Assembly: GCA_903970355.1 (NCBI GenBank)
Contig: CAJCIF010000253.1
Location: 1 to 5,513, forward strand
Length of the DNA stretch: 5,513 nt
Reading direction: 5' to 3'
DNA from: Actinomycetota bacterium
GTDB taxonomy: Bacteria > Cyanobacteriota > Vampirovibrionia > Obscuribacterales > Obscuribacteraceae
Translations under genes and position numbers: made by a program
Shown: positions 1-5,513 of the stretch, piece after piece
Position numbering within the stretch: the stretch's first letter is position 1
How the letters are laid out: every line of letters starts with the position of its first letter
The notes under the pieces: model-generated
Told to the model about the DNA's origin: nothing
What the model saw: only the letters and a program-made list of their open reading frames with translations
The model's database searches: none

Positions 1-82
1 GTGGTATTTGAAACATACGGCTGCGATGTCGGAACTTGCGACGTCGGTGGTATTTGAAACTTACGGCTGTGACGTCGAAACT
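1..82. repeat. Two-copy imperfect direct repeat, period 46 bp
   Basis: The 14-mer GTGGTATTTGAAAC occurs at 1-14 and again at 47-60. The similarity continues for about 36 bp (1-36 against 47-82) with four mismatches, at 15, 24, 27 and 32 of the first copy. Inside the first unit a shorter word, TGCGAYGTCGG, also occurs twice (22-32 and 37-47). The window starts exactly at a unit boundary, so further copies may lie to the left. I see no convincing gene in this stretch. The period is too short for a CRISPR array, and similarity runs well past the GAAAC. The origin is unknown. Confidence 0.7.
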
Positions 83-84
83 AA

Positions 85-150
85 CGTAGGGGCATGGCAT
101 TGCCATGCCCAATTACAAATAGATGGGCAAGGCAGTGCCATACCCCTACG
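85..150. repeat. Nested inverted repeat (REP/MITE-like hairpin)
   Basis: Arms of 27 bp (85-111 and 124-150) are complementary at 24 of 27 positions, with mismatches at 93/142, 100/135 (a G-T wobble) and 105/130, around a 12-base AT-rich loop at 112-123. The left arm is itself a palindrome: GGGCATGGCA at 90-99 and TGCCATGCCC at 101-110 are perfect complements around one base. The right arm is a decayed version of the same palindrome. Each end reads CGTAGGGG or CCCCTACG. The form is that of a small dispersed palindromic element. Its right arm contains the stop codon (146-148) of the copper oxidase on the minus strand, so the transcript folds here. It may act as a 3' stabiliser or weak terminator. 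There is no long T-tract on either strand. Confidence 0.8.
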
Positions 151-1684
151 CTGAATAACTAACCGTCGTGGCCATGCCTCTTTCCAAGTGCCAGGCTATA
201 TGACAATGCAAGAACCAGACACCTGGATTGATTGCATCAAAAAGCACGGTCACACTGGAACGCGGTGGCACAAGAACGGTATCGCGCACTGCTCCTTTTA
301 GAGGCACGCCGTCGATTTCTGAGACTTGAAAAGAGTGTCCATGCAGGTGCATCGGATGCGACATACCCGTTTGATTAACGAACTTCAAAGCGGCACGTTG
401 TCCCGCTTTTACTGTTACAAATGGTTTGTCGCCTTTGCGATAAGCCTTATTATTGATTCCCCAAACGTACTTTGCCATATCACCGGTTAGTCTCAAAACG
501 CTAGTTACATCAACCGGTTTAGTATCGAATTGATTTGCAGCAACAAGCGTTTTTTCCCATTCCAAATTTAGAGCGCCGTGCGCTTTAGCAGCTCGCTCCG
601 GCAACTTGGAAACAGTGGCACCAGGATTGGCCAGAATTATTCCTGTGATCTCTGAACCGCCCTCTCGTCTTGCCAATATTGGATACGCTCCTGTTTCATC
701 GGGCAGTTCCACTCTAATATCTAAACGTTGTGCTGATGCAATAGGAAAACGATTTCCTTTCGAAGGCACAATCGCCATGCCGTCACAAGCAATTGCTTCA
801 CCATTCAATTGGCCAAGATCTATAAAGTAGTTAGTGCTTGTTGAAGCGTTGATTATTCTGAGGCGAACCCGCCCTCGTTTTTCAACCGAAACAACTTCCG
901 GATCTTTGAGCGATCGATCGTTTGCGAGATAGGCGTCATAATCAAAATCATTCAAGTCCATCTTCATAGTTGAAGGCATCTTCATTGAACCGGACATTTT
1001 CGACATGTCCATACCCTTCATATCGGTACTCATATCCATACCTTTCATATCAGCACTCATGTCCATGCCTTTCATATCCATACCAGACATGCCAGTCATA
1101 GATGCCATTGCATTGGAGGCAGAATTCGTTTTTGTGAGTTGCTGAAAGATTTCTTCCGGTTCACGGAAACTAAAATCGTGTAATAACACAATCACTTCTT
1201 GCTCATCATTCTTACTTGCATCCGCATCGTGCACTATGAGTGGAGCGGAAAGCATTTTGATACTTTGAAATCCATTATGACTGTGCATGAAATGCGTGCC
1301 GGTAGGCCGAACCGGGAAGTCATAAAGTATTGAAGTGTGTGGCTGAATCAGTGGTTGCGTTATTCCGGGCACACCGTCTTCAAAATTAGGCGGATGCAAT
1401 CCATGCCAATGAATCGCAGTCGGCTTGTCCAACATATTTTGAAGATTGACACGAAATGCTTTGCCCGAATCGATCGTCAGGCCGTGCGCACCGTTCTTCT
1501 GGAGAAGACCATATACGGTTGCGCTTTTTCCATTTACCTCAATTGTGCGCGATGTAATTTTCAGCGGTACATAGTCATCCAAGTTGATTTCCGGATTAGC
1601 AGCAAAAGCTTTTCCGATCGCGCCTGCAAAGATGAGACCTGAAGCGGATTTCAAAAACGTTCGGCGCGAGAGATTTTCTTGCAT
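146..1684 (-). CDS. Tat-exported multicopper oxidase, CopA/CueO-like, with Met-rich insert
   Basis: This 512-residue enzyme probably oxidises Cu(I) to Cu(II) with O2 as acceptor, outside the cytoplasmic membrane, for copper tolerance. The twin-arginine motif SRRTFLK (6-12) is followed by a hydrophobic stretch and a likely cleavage after AFA (28). Three cupredoxin domains lie at roughly 38-155, 160-370 and 405-512. All copper motifs are present: HWHG (H92, H94), HSH (H134, H136), HPMHLH (H443, H446, H448) and HCHIAWHLERGM (H493, C494, H495, H499), with M504 as the likely type-1 axial ligand. Residues 193-242 carry 18 methionines, including GMDMSxDMK repeats, placed early in domain 2. The ATG at 1684 is preferred to the GTG at 1744 because it puts the Tat motif at the N-terminus and because a terminator hairpin lies between the two. 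The Shine-Dalgarno is weak (GGA about 14 bases upstream). The stop lies inside an inverted repeat. The fold and copper sites are secure. The substrate is inferred, and a laccase-like phenol oxidase is the main alternative. Confidence 0.95.
   Translation of the reverse strand: MQENLSRRTFLKSASGLIFAGAIGKAFAANPEINLDDYVPLKITSRTIEVNGKSATVYGLLQKNGAHGLTIDSGKAFRVNLQNMLDKPTAIHWHGLHPPNFEDGVPGITQPLIQPHTSILYDFPVRPTGTHFMHSHNGFQSIKMLSAPLIVHDADASKNDEQEVIVLLHDFSFREPEEIFQQLTKTNSASNAMASMTGMSGMDMKGMDMSADMKGMDMSTDMKGMDMSKMSGSMKMPSTMKMDLNDFDYDAYLANDRSLKDPEVVSVEKRGRVRLRIINASTSTNYFIDLGQLNGEAIACDGMAIVPSKGNRFPIASAQRLDIRVELPDETGAYPILARREGGSEITGIILANPGATVSKLPERAAKAHGALNLEWEKTLVAANQFDTKPVDVTSVLRLTGDMAKYVWGINNKAYRKGDKPFVTVKAGQRAALKFVNQTGMSHPMHLHGHSFQVSEIDGVPLKGAVRDTVLVPPRSSVTVLFDAINPGVWFLHCHIAWHLERGMATTVSYSA
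959..1108 (-). repeat. Met-rich segment with 27-bp tandem repeats inside the oxidase gene
   Basis: This stretch encodes residues 193-242 of the oxidase. Two full 9-residue units, GMDMSADMK (1043-1069) and GMDMSTDMK (1016-1042), are preceded by GMDMK and followed by GMDMS. Methionine occurs 18 times in 50 residues, usually as MxM or MxxM, the spacing that binds Cu(I) in copper-handling proteins. The units differ at the DNA level by several, mostly silent, changes, so this is not a very recent duplication. Related strains could vary in unit number by slippage. Confidence 0.85.
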
Positions 1685-1691
1685 GTTCAAT

Positions 1692-1697
1692 ATTCTA
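1692..1697 (-). promoter_or_regulatory. Possible -10 element close to the oxidase start
   Basis: TAGAAT reads on the minus strand (5 of 6 matches to TATAAT) and ends only 7 bases before the ATG at 1684, downstream of the terminator. Transcription from it would begin at about the start codon, giving a leaderless or nearly leaderless mRNA. No good -35 hexamer lies at the usual distance, because the T-rich terminator tail occupies that position. This is weak evidence, resting on the need for a start after the terminator. Confidence 0.25.
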
Positions 1698-1704
1698 TCC
1701 ACAC

Positions 1705-1741
1705 AAACAAAAAATTTTCGCCCTCCCGACGGAAGGGCGAA
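1705..1741 (-). terminator. Rho-independent terminator after the small unknown gene
   Basis: Read on the minus strand, an 8-bp stem, TTCGCCCT (1741-1734) with AGGGCGAA (1724-1717), encloses a 9-base loop and is followed at once by AATTTTTTGTTTG. Two further G-C pairs can form in the loop with a one-base bulge. It starts 33 bases after the stop of the small upstream gene (1775-1777). It ends about 20 bases before the ATG of the oxidase, so it separates the two transcription units or attenuates read-through into the oxidase. The opposite strand has no T-tract after the stem. Confidence 0.8.
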
Positions 1742-1774
1742 CACTAAGCCGGCCAGCCAGTTGATGCTTGAAAA

Positions 1775-2107
1775 TTACGGTTGCATCACACCGTACATTG
1801 CTTGCAGCGCTGCCGAAGAACTGCCGCACCGACGTATGAATTCCCGAGCCAACTCTCTAATGGTATCTGTGTCTTTTAAGTTCGGCAAAAATCCATAACG
1901 TGTGTTTTTCGAAATGGAAAGAATGTGTCGAACAAACCGCAATCCCGAATCGGTTATTTCCGAATTGTCTGGTCCACCACTCCCCTGAACAATCGCTCGC
2001 ATAATTGAGGTTTCTGCCACATAAGATGCGACTATTTCGACGGGCGGTACCGATGGTGTCGGTGGGCTGAAGTTTAAGTCGTTTAAGCCTGTAGGTTCAA
2101 ATTCCAT
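1775..2107 (-). CDS. Small protein of unknown function
   Basis: I do not recognise this 110-residue protein. The first ~23 residues are rich in Pro, Ser and acidic residues (FSPPTPSVPPVE, 13-24) and look disordered. Residues 24-42 and 80-108 look helical, the second part basic (IRELAREFIRRC, 83-94). There is one cysteine (94) and no metal motif, signal peptide or membrane segment. The chosen ATG has CCGGAG eight bases upstream. An in-frame ATG at 2137 would add ten residues (MIPLYSGVCR) and has AGGA ten bases upstream, so it is a real alternative. If the promoter proposed at 2155-2182 is right, the transcript would begin at about that Shine-Dalgarno, favouring 2107. The gene ends 90 bp before the oxidase start, with an intrinsic terminator between. 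Reality as a gene is supported by the ribosome site, the dedicated terminator and normal residue composition. Confidence 0.75.
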   Translation of the reverse strand: MEFEPTGLNDLNFSPPTPSVPPVEIVASYVAETSIMRAIVQGSGGPDNSEITDSGLRFVRHILSISKNTRYGFLPNLKDTDTIRELAREFIRRCGSSSAALQAMYGVMQP

Positions 2108-2154
2108 GCGGCATACTCCGGAATATAAAGGAATCATTTAAATCACATCCTGCC

Positions 2155-2182
2155 AATGTACCAGCGCAAAAAAGCTTGGCAA
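2155..2182 (-). promoter_or_regulatory. Candidate sigma-70-type promoter of the small unknown gene
   Basis: On the minus strand TTGCCA (2182-2177, 5 of 6 to TTGACA) is followed after 16 bases by TACATT (2160-2155, 4 of 6 to TATAAT). Initiation would fall near 2148, giving a leader of about 40 bases to the ATG at 2107. It was found by eye, and such matches are common by chance. Confidence 0.35.
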
Positions 2183-2340
2183 CTAAAGTTCCACTCACGA
2201 TTCGTTTTTTTGCTGTACATCACCATGCAATTGTTCTTTTCCGTTTGCGGGAACGCCACAGATTCAGCGATTACAACGATGCAACAATTGGTTTAAAAAG
2301 CTCTCGCCGTGCGTAATGAGTCTTTGCGTTGCATCACAAC

Positions 2341-2367
2341 TTGAGAAAGTTAGCTTTTATGTATAAA
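2341..2367 (+). promoter_or_regulatory. Candidate promoter of tdh-kbl
   Basis: TTGAGA (2341-2346) and TATAAA (2362-2367) are separated by 15 bases, shorter than the ideal 17. A second possible -10, TATCTT, lies at 2373-2378. Either would start the transcript between about 2374 and 2386, next to or inside the 12-bp palindrome at 2380-2391, with a leader of some 35-50 bases. Confidence 0.35.
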
Positions 2368-2379
2368 GTTGCTATCTTG

Positions 2380-2391
2380 GCGACATGTCGC
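2380..2391. promoter_or_regulatory. 12-bp perfect palindrome before tdh, possible operator
   Basis: GCGACATGTCGC is its own reverse complement. It ends 30 bases before the tdh ATG and just downstream of the candidate -10 elements, a position typical of a repressor site. No regulator family is identified. One such palindrome in about 280 bp is not rare by chance. Confidence 0.3.
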
Positions 2392-2421
2392 TAAACCTCT
2401 CGGACTCCTGGAGATAATGGA

Positions 2422-3618
2422 ATGACGGCAAACATGGTAAAAGCGACAGGTACTCAGTTGGCTCAATCAACAAATACGATGCGCTGCTTGATAAAGGAAA
2501 ACCTCAATGCAGATGGCTTTACGTATAAGACGGACTATCCGCAAGCGACAGTTGGATCAGATGAAGTAAAAATCAAAGTCCTGGCAACTGGTATATGTGG
2601 CACAGACAAAAGCATCTACTATAGTTCTCAGAATGAAGCACTAAGAAACGAAATGCGGCGCTATCTGGCTCCAGGAGCGGCATTTAAACCGATAGTTATC
2701 GGGCACGAATTTTGCGGAATCGTCACCGAAGTTGGTGAAGCAGCTCAAACCATCGCCAAGGGTTTGCCACCGGAATTACGCATTGAAGTCGGTGACTACA
2801 TAGCAGCCGAGGCTCACGTTGCTTGTGGTGTTTGCGTTCCCTGTCGCAATGGGCAAGAACATGTCTGTACACATGTGAGAGAAAAGGGCATTCACGAAAA
2901 TGGTTGCTTTGCAGAAACAATCTCCATGCCCTACAAAAATGTGATCTTGTTAGGCAAGGATGGCAACACCAAATCAATTCCACCCAGACTTGGCGCTTTG
3001 CTTGATGCTTTCGGCAATGCGGTACACACAATTGAAGAAGCCAACGTCGCCGGCAAGCGTGTTGCGATCTTAGGAGCTGGACCACTCGGCCTTATGGCGA
3101 CCACTCTCTGCCGCCGATTCGGTGCAGCAAGTATTCTTCTCACTGAAGCAGCGGATACCGAAAGGCGATTTACACTTGGCACTAAATTCGGTGCAAGCAG
3201 TTGTTTCGATGTCTCAAAGGGATCGAGCAAACTTCATGAATACATCCGCAGCACCATAAGCGATGCTAACGGAGTAGATGTTGTTCTGGAAATGTCCGGT
3301 GCTGCTTACACAGATGCTTTTAAACTTGTACGTAATGGTGGCACCGTTGTCTTGCTTGGTCTGCCCAAAAAGCCACTCGAGCAATTCGATATTGCAGACG
3401 GTATCATCTGGAAAGGCGTTACCGTTAAAGGAATCTTTGGACGCAAGATGTTCAGTACATGGCAAACAAGCCTGAGACTTCTCTTGGGAGATCCATTCGG
3501 ACTGCAAGAAGATCTCACTCAAATTCTTGGCAAAGAAGATTATCCACTCGACAAATTCGAACAGGCTTTTGCCAGTTTGGTATCCGGTAAAGCAATGAAG
3601 CTCGTGTTCACGCCCTGA
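2422..3618 (+). CDS. tdh: L-threonine 3-dehydrogenase (zinc-dependent MDR family)
   Basis: This cytoplasmic enzyme oxidises L-threonine with NAD+ to 2-amino-3-ketobutyrate. Catalytic zinc ligands are seen in ICGTD (C59) and GHE (H95, E96). The structural zinc site is C135, C138, C141 and C149. The Rossmann motif GAGPLG (218-223) is followed by E242 at the end of the second strand, as expected for NAD rather than NADP. Tdh-specific signatures are DAFGNAVHT (195-203), LEMSGA (289-294) and [12 protein letters not shown] (336-347), which separate it from sorbitol or alcohol dehydrogenases. At 398 residues it is longer than the ~341 of E. coli Tdh. It has about 20 extra N-terminal residues and longer loops at about 65-92 and 105-122. 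The start at 2422 is backed by GGAG eight bases upstream. A later ATG (residue 20) has no such site. It is followed 37 bp later by kbl, which confirms the pathway. Confidence 0.95.
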   Translation: MTANMVKATGTQLAQSTNTMRCLIKENLNADGFTYKTDYPQATVGSDEVKIKVLATGICGTDKSIYYSSQNEALRNEMRRYLAPGAAFKPIVIGHEFCGIVTEVGEAAQTIAKGLPPELRIEVGDYIAAEAHVACGVCVPCRNGQEHVCTHVREKGIHENGCFAETISMPYKNVILLGKDGNTKSIPPRLGALLDAFGNAVHTIEEANVAGKRVAILGAGPLGLMATTLCRRFGAASILLTEAADTERRFTLGTKFGASSCFDVSKGSSKLHEYIRSTISDANGVDVVLEMSGAAYTDAFKLVRNGGTVVLLGLPKKPLEQFDIADGIIWKGVTVKGIFGRKMFSTWQTSLRLLLGDPFGLQEDLTQILGKEDYPLDKFEQAFASLVSGKAMKLVFTP

Positions 3619-3646
3619 CCTTTGCGGTTCTCCTATTTCTACCATC

Positions 3647-3652
3647 GAGGTG
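3647..3652 (+). promoter_or_regulatory. Ribosome binding site deciding the kbl start
   Basis: GAGGTG stands three bases before the ATG at 3656. The in-frame GTG at 3650 overlaps this site and therefore cannot be its start, so the ATG is chosen. Confidence 0.6.
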
Positions 3653-3655
3653 TTT

Positions 3656-4924
3656 ATGTCTCAATCCGCCGTTGAAAAAGGCGCCAGTTCCCTTTCCGTT
3701 CCCCAGCTTTATGCAGCACTTGAAAAAGAACTAGCCCGCGCCCGCGAAAGCAAAACCTACAAATACGAAGTGCCGATCGACGGCAAACAAGATGGTGTTG
3801 TAAGCGTTCAAGGCAAGAACGAAGTAATGCTTGCCTCCAACAATTACCTCGGATTAGCCAATCACCCACGTATTTTGGAAGCTGCCAAAATGGGGCTTGA
3901 ACAATATGGCTTCGGCATGGCATCGGTTCGATTCATCTGCGGAACACAGAAAATACATCTGGATCTAGAAGAGAAAATCGCAAATTTCCTCGGTATGGAA
4001 AGTGCCATTTTGCATTCATCATGTTATGCAGCGAATGAAGCCTTTTTTGCCGCACTAGTGGCAGCTGAATTGGACATGAGCAACTACAAAGACATGATCT
4101 ACAGTGACAAGCTCAATCATGCCAGTATTATTGACGGCATCAGATTGGCTCGCATCGGCACGAAATCAACAGAATCACGCCCGTACAATCATGGCGATCT
4201 CAATCAGTTGAAGCAGTTTCTGGAAGAAGACCGCAGCTCCGGTTATCGCACTAGAATCATTGCAACGGATGGTGTCTTCAGTATGGAAGGGGACTATGCT
4301 CCGCTTGCCGAAATGGTTAGTCTTGCCGCCAAAGAAAATGCGCTTCTGGTTGTGGACGAATCACATTCAACCGGAGTGCTTGGTGCAACTGGAAGAGGCA
4401 CTCCTGAACAATGCGGTGTGCACGGCAAGATTGATGTAATCATTGGTACGCTCGGCAAAGCGCTTAGTGGTGCAGCAGGCGGATTTATAGCCGGCAAAAA
4501 ACCACTTATCGACTTTTTACGGCAGAAATCACGGCCATATACATTTTCAAACACATTACCGCCGCCCATTGTTTGTGCCGCTTCCGAAGCAATAACAATG
4601 CTTTCTGAAGATGACAGTCTCGTCAAACAACTGCATGCAAACACGGAATATTTCCGCAAAGAAATTAAGCGTTTGGGCTTTACGATTTTGGACGGCATTC
4701 ATCCAATTGTTCCAGTCATGGTAGGCGAAGCTCCAATAGCGATGGACATGAGCGACCAACTTCTGAAAGAAGGTGTTTATGTCCGCGGGCTCTGGTATCC
4801 GGTTGTACCCAAAGGTGAAGCACGATTGCGTGTGCAAATTTCGGCAGCGCATCGACCTGGTGATTTAGATATCGCCCTTGGTGCCTTCGAAAAAGTCGGC
4901 AAACGTTTAGGCGTTATCAAATAA
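3656..4924 (+). CDS. kbl: Glycine C-acetyltransferase (2-amino-3-ketobutyrate CoA ligase)
   Basis: This PLP enzyme of the alpha-oxoamine synthase family cleaves 2-amino-3-ketobutyrate with CoA to glycine and acetyl-CoA. That is the second step of threonine breakdown after Tdh, whose product is unstable and best passed directly. The protein has 422 residues against about 398 in E. coli. Matching blocks are [10 protein letters not shown] (62-71), [14 protein letters not shown] (85-98), NHASIIDG (154-161, H155 stacking on PLP), [10 protein letters not shown] (203-212), VVDESHSTG (232-240, D234 and H237 near PLP), GTLGKALSG (264-272, with K268 as the Schiff-base lysine), SRPYTFSN (292-299) and [11 protein letters not shown] (382-392). 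The family separation from BioF, HemA and SPT rests on these Kbl-like blocks plus the tdh neighbour. Extra residues are at the N-terminus (~15) and in a small insertion near 138-149 ([12 protein letters not shown]). It is co-transcribed with tdh. Confidence 0.96.
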   Translation: MSQSAVEKGASSLSVPQLYAALEKELARARESKTYKYEVPIDGKQDGVVSVQGKNEVMLASNNYLGLANHPRILEAAKMGLEQYGFGMASVRFICGTQKIHLDLEEKIANFLGMESAILHSSCYAANEAFFAALVAAELDMSNYKDMIYSDKLNHASIIDGIRLARIGTKSTESRPYNHGDLNQLKQFLEEDRSSGYRTRIIATDGVFSMEGDYAPLAEMVSLAAKENALLVVDESHSTGVLGATGRGTPEQCGVHGKIDVIIGTLGKALSGAAGGFIAGKKPLIDFLRQKSRPYTFSNTLPPPIVCAASEAITMLSEDDSLVKQLHANTEYFRKEIKRLGFTILDGIHPIVPVMVGEAPIAMDMSDQLLKEGVYVRGLWYPVVPKGEARLRVQISAAHRPGDLDIALGAFEKVGKRLGVIK

Positions 4925-4935
4925 CCCAAAACCGA

Positions 4936-4966
4936 AAGAACAAAATTACATCTGATTTTGGTTCTT
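4936..4966. terminator. Weak AT-rich hairpin between converging genes
   Basis: Eleven base pairs with one bulged G (4960) join 4936-4946 to 4955-4966 around an 8-base loop. It begins 11 bases after the kbl stop and overlaps the last codons of the converging minus-strand gene. The stem is AT-rich and has no uninterrupted T-tract, only TTCTTGTT on the plus side. It could serve both genes as a weak bidirectional terminator, but this is uncertain. Confidence 0.3.
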
Positions 4967-5513
4967 GTTAGCCAGTTGCTCAACACCGTGCTTTGGATCG
5001 GCTAATTTTATTGAATGTCCACTATTCAGTTTGAGAGTGGTGCCGTGTTTTTCATCGGTATAGAGTGTGCCATTTGCACCATAAACAATTGTGTCACCAT
5101 CGAAGCTCATAGAACCTGTAACGTCTCCGAGCAAACCGTCTACTGTCCTGGGTGGACGCGCGGCAAGATGCGCAGATCGTATTTCGGATCGCAGCGCCGG
5201 TGATAAGGGGCTCAATTTTAGAGGCTGAACCGCAGACCATTGAGGCGGCGGGATCGCAGCTGAAGCATTGTCTGGGTTGGCCGATTCGGTTTCGACCGGG
5301 CTTGGTGCACTTTTCGTAGTGCCAATTGTGCCTGTGATATTGTCACCAATGAACTGCTTATAGGCAGGTATCAGTGATGGTGTTGCTACTGGCACCATGA
5401 CACGAACATTTGCTCCGGTGCCTGTCACAATCGGACCGCCTTGCAATGCTCCTTCCGTTTGAGCTTTAAGGGCAGCTGCATTACCGGGGCTATTGGGAGT
5501 AAACAAACCCGCC
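4946..5513 (-). CDS. Unrecognised Pro/Ala/Ser-rich protein, 3' part only
   Basis: The frame is open from the right window edge to the TAA at 4946-4948, giving 188 visible residues and continuing outside. A TTG at 5506 is the first start-like codon inside the window, but nothing suggests it is used. The visible part falls into two pieces. The first ~125 residues are rich in Pro, Ala, Ser, Thr and Gly (APSPVETES, AAIPPPQW, LSPLSPAL) and look flexible. The last ~60 look like alternating short beta-strands and turns (GSMSFDGDTIVYGANG, then TTLKLNSGHSIKL), ending in a polar Asn/Gln tail. There is no cysteine, membrane segment or known catalytic motif. This composition fits a secreted, surface or scaffold protein, but that is only an impression. 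The gene converges on kbl with 21 bp between stop codons. Confidence 0.75.
   Translation of the reverse strand, partial: AGLFTPNSPGNAAALKAQTEGALQGGPIVTGTGANVRVMVPVATPSLIPAYKQFIGDNITGTIGTTKSAPSPVETESANPDNASAAIPPPQWSAVQPLKLSPLSPALRSEIRSAHLAARPPRTVDGLLGDVTGSMSFDGDTIVYGANGTLYTDEKHGTTLKLNSGHSIKLADPKHGVEQLANKNQNQM

Larger units (their letters stand above)
2138..2421. other. Divergent intergenic region
   Basis: These 284 bp separate the small minus-strand gene from tdh and must carry both promoters. Besides the promoter candidates and the palindrome listed separately, the word ATGCAA or its complement recurs at 2225-2230, 2279-2284 and 2329-2334. These create two interrupted inverted repeats: CAATTGTT/AACAATTG at 2228-2235 and 2283-2290, and GATGCAAC/GTTGCATC at 2278-2285 and 2328-2335. 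I see no open reading frame, tRNA or recognisable riboswitch here. In particular, I could not find a glycine-riboswitch-like pair of aptamers before tdh. Confidence 0.6.

Noticed and set aside
1..60. Possible CRISPR repeats, because the shared 14-mer ends in TTTGAAAC
   Set aside because: The spacing is only 46 bp, similarity continues past GAAAC for more than 20 bases, and only two copies are visible, so there is no unique spacer.
1685..1744. Upstream GTG start for the copper oxidase
   Set aside because: It would put 20 residues before the Tat motif and place an intrinsic terminator hairpin inside the coding region. The ATG at 1684 gives a normal signal peptide.
1584..1898. Plus-strand 104-residue open frame across the oxidase start and terminator
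   Set aside because: It lies opposite two better supported genes, has no ribosome site or family resemblance, and crosses a terminator. The same holds for the other open frames antisense to, or out of frame with, the oxidase, tdh and kbl.
2138..2421. Glycine or other riboswitch before tdh
   Set aside because: I could not find a conserved aptamer-like core or a terminator/antiterminator pair before the tdh start.
3650..3655. GTG start for kbl
   Set aside because: It overlaps the GAGGTG ribosome site that serves the ATG at 3656.
5504..5506. TTG as start of the right-edge gene
   Set aside because: The frame stays open to the edge of the window and there is no clear ribosome site, so the gene is treated as cut off by the window.

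Overview
The window is bacterial chromosomal DNA. It has dense genes, Shine-Dalgarno sites, one clear intrinsic terminator and a Tat-exported enzyme. Base composition is moderate, without strong AT or GC skew by eye. The nested palindrome near the left edge resembles short GTAGGGGCA..TGCCCCTAC-type repeats that I associate with cyanobacteria and some other phyla. The proteins also have a feel of the cyanobacterial/melainabacterial (Obscuribacter-like) branch. Both are recollection-based guesses, and the sequence alone does not fix the taxonomy.

Layout, left to right. (1) Positions 1-84 hold two copies of an imperfect 46-bp-period direct repeat with no convincing gene. (2) Positions 85-150 form a 27-bp-arm inverted repeat that contains the stop codon of the next gene. 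(3) On the minus strand, 146-1684 encodes a complete three-cupredoxin multicopper oxidase with a Tat signal and a Met-rich insert, most likely a periplasmic Cu(I) oxidase for copper tolerance. (4) Upstream of it on the same strand, 1775-2107 encodes a small protein I do not recognise. A strong hairpin plus T-tract terminator separates the two. (5) Positions 2138-2421 are a divergent intergenic region with candidate promoters and a 12-bp perfect palindrome. (6) On the plus strand, 2422-3618 (threonine 3-dehydrogenase, tdh) and 3656-4924 (2-amino-3-ketobutyrate CoA ligase, kbl) form an operon. (7) On the minus strand, 4946 to the right edge is the 3' part of an unrecognised Pro/Ala/Ser-rich protein converging on kbl, with 21 bp between the stop codons.

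How the genes work together: Tdh oxidises L-threonine to 2-amino-3-ketobutyrate with NAD+, and Kbl cleaves this unstable product with CoA to glycine and acetyl-CoA. Their adjacency is the classical threonine-to-glycine pathway and supports both calls. The copper oxidase unit is transcribed away from tdh-kbl and has no evident metabolic link to it. I found no strong evidence for a new multi-gene system. The most unusual items are the position of the Met-rich insert in the oxidase, the terminator almost abutting its start codon, the repeat pair at the left edge, and the two unrecognised proteins.
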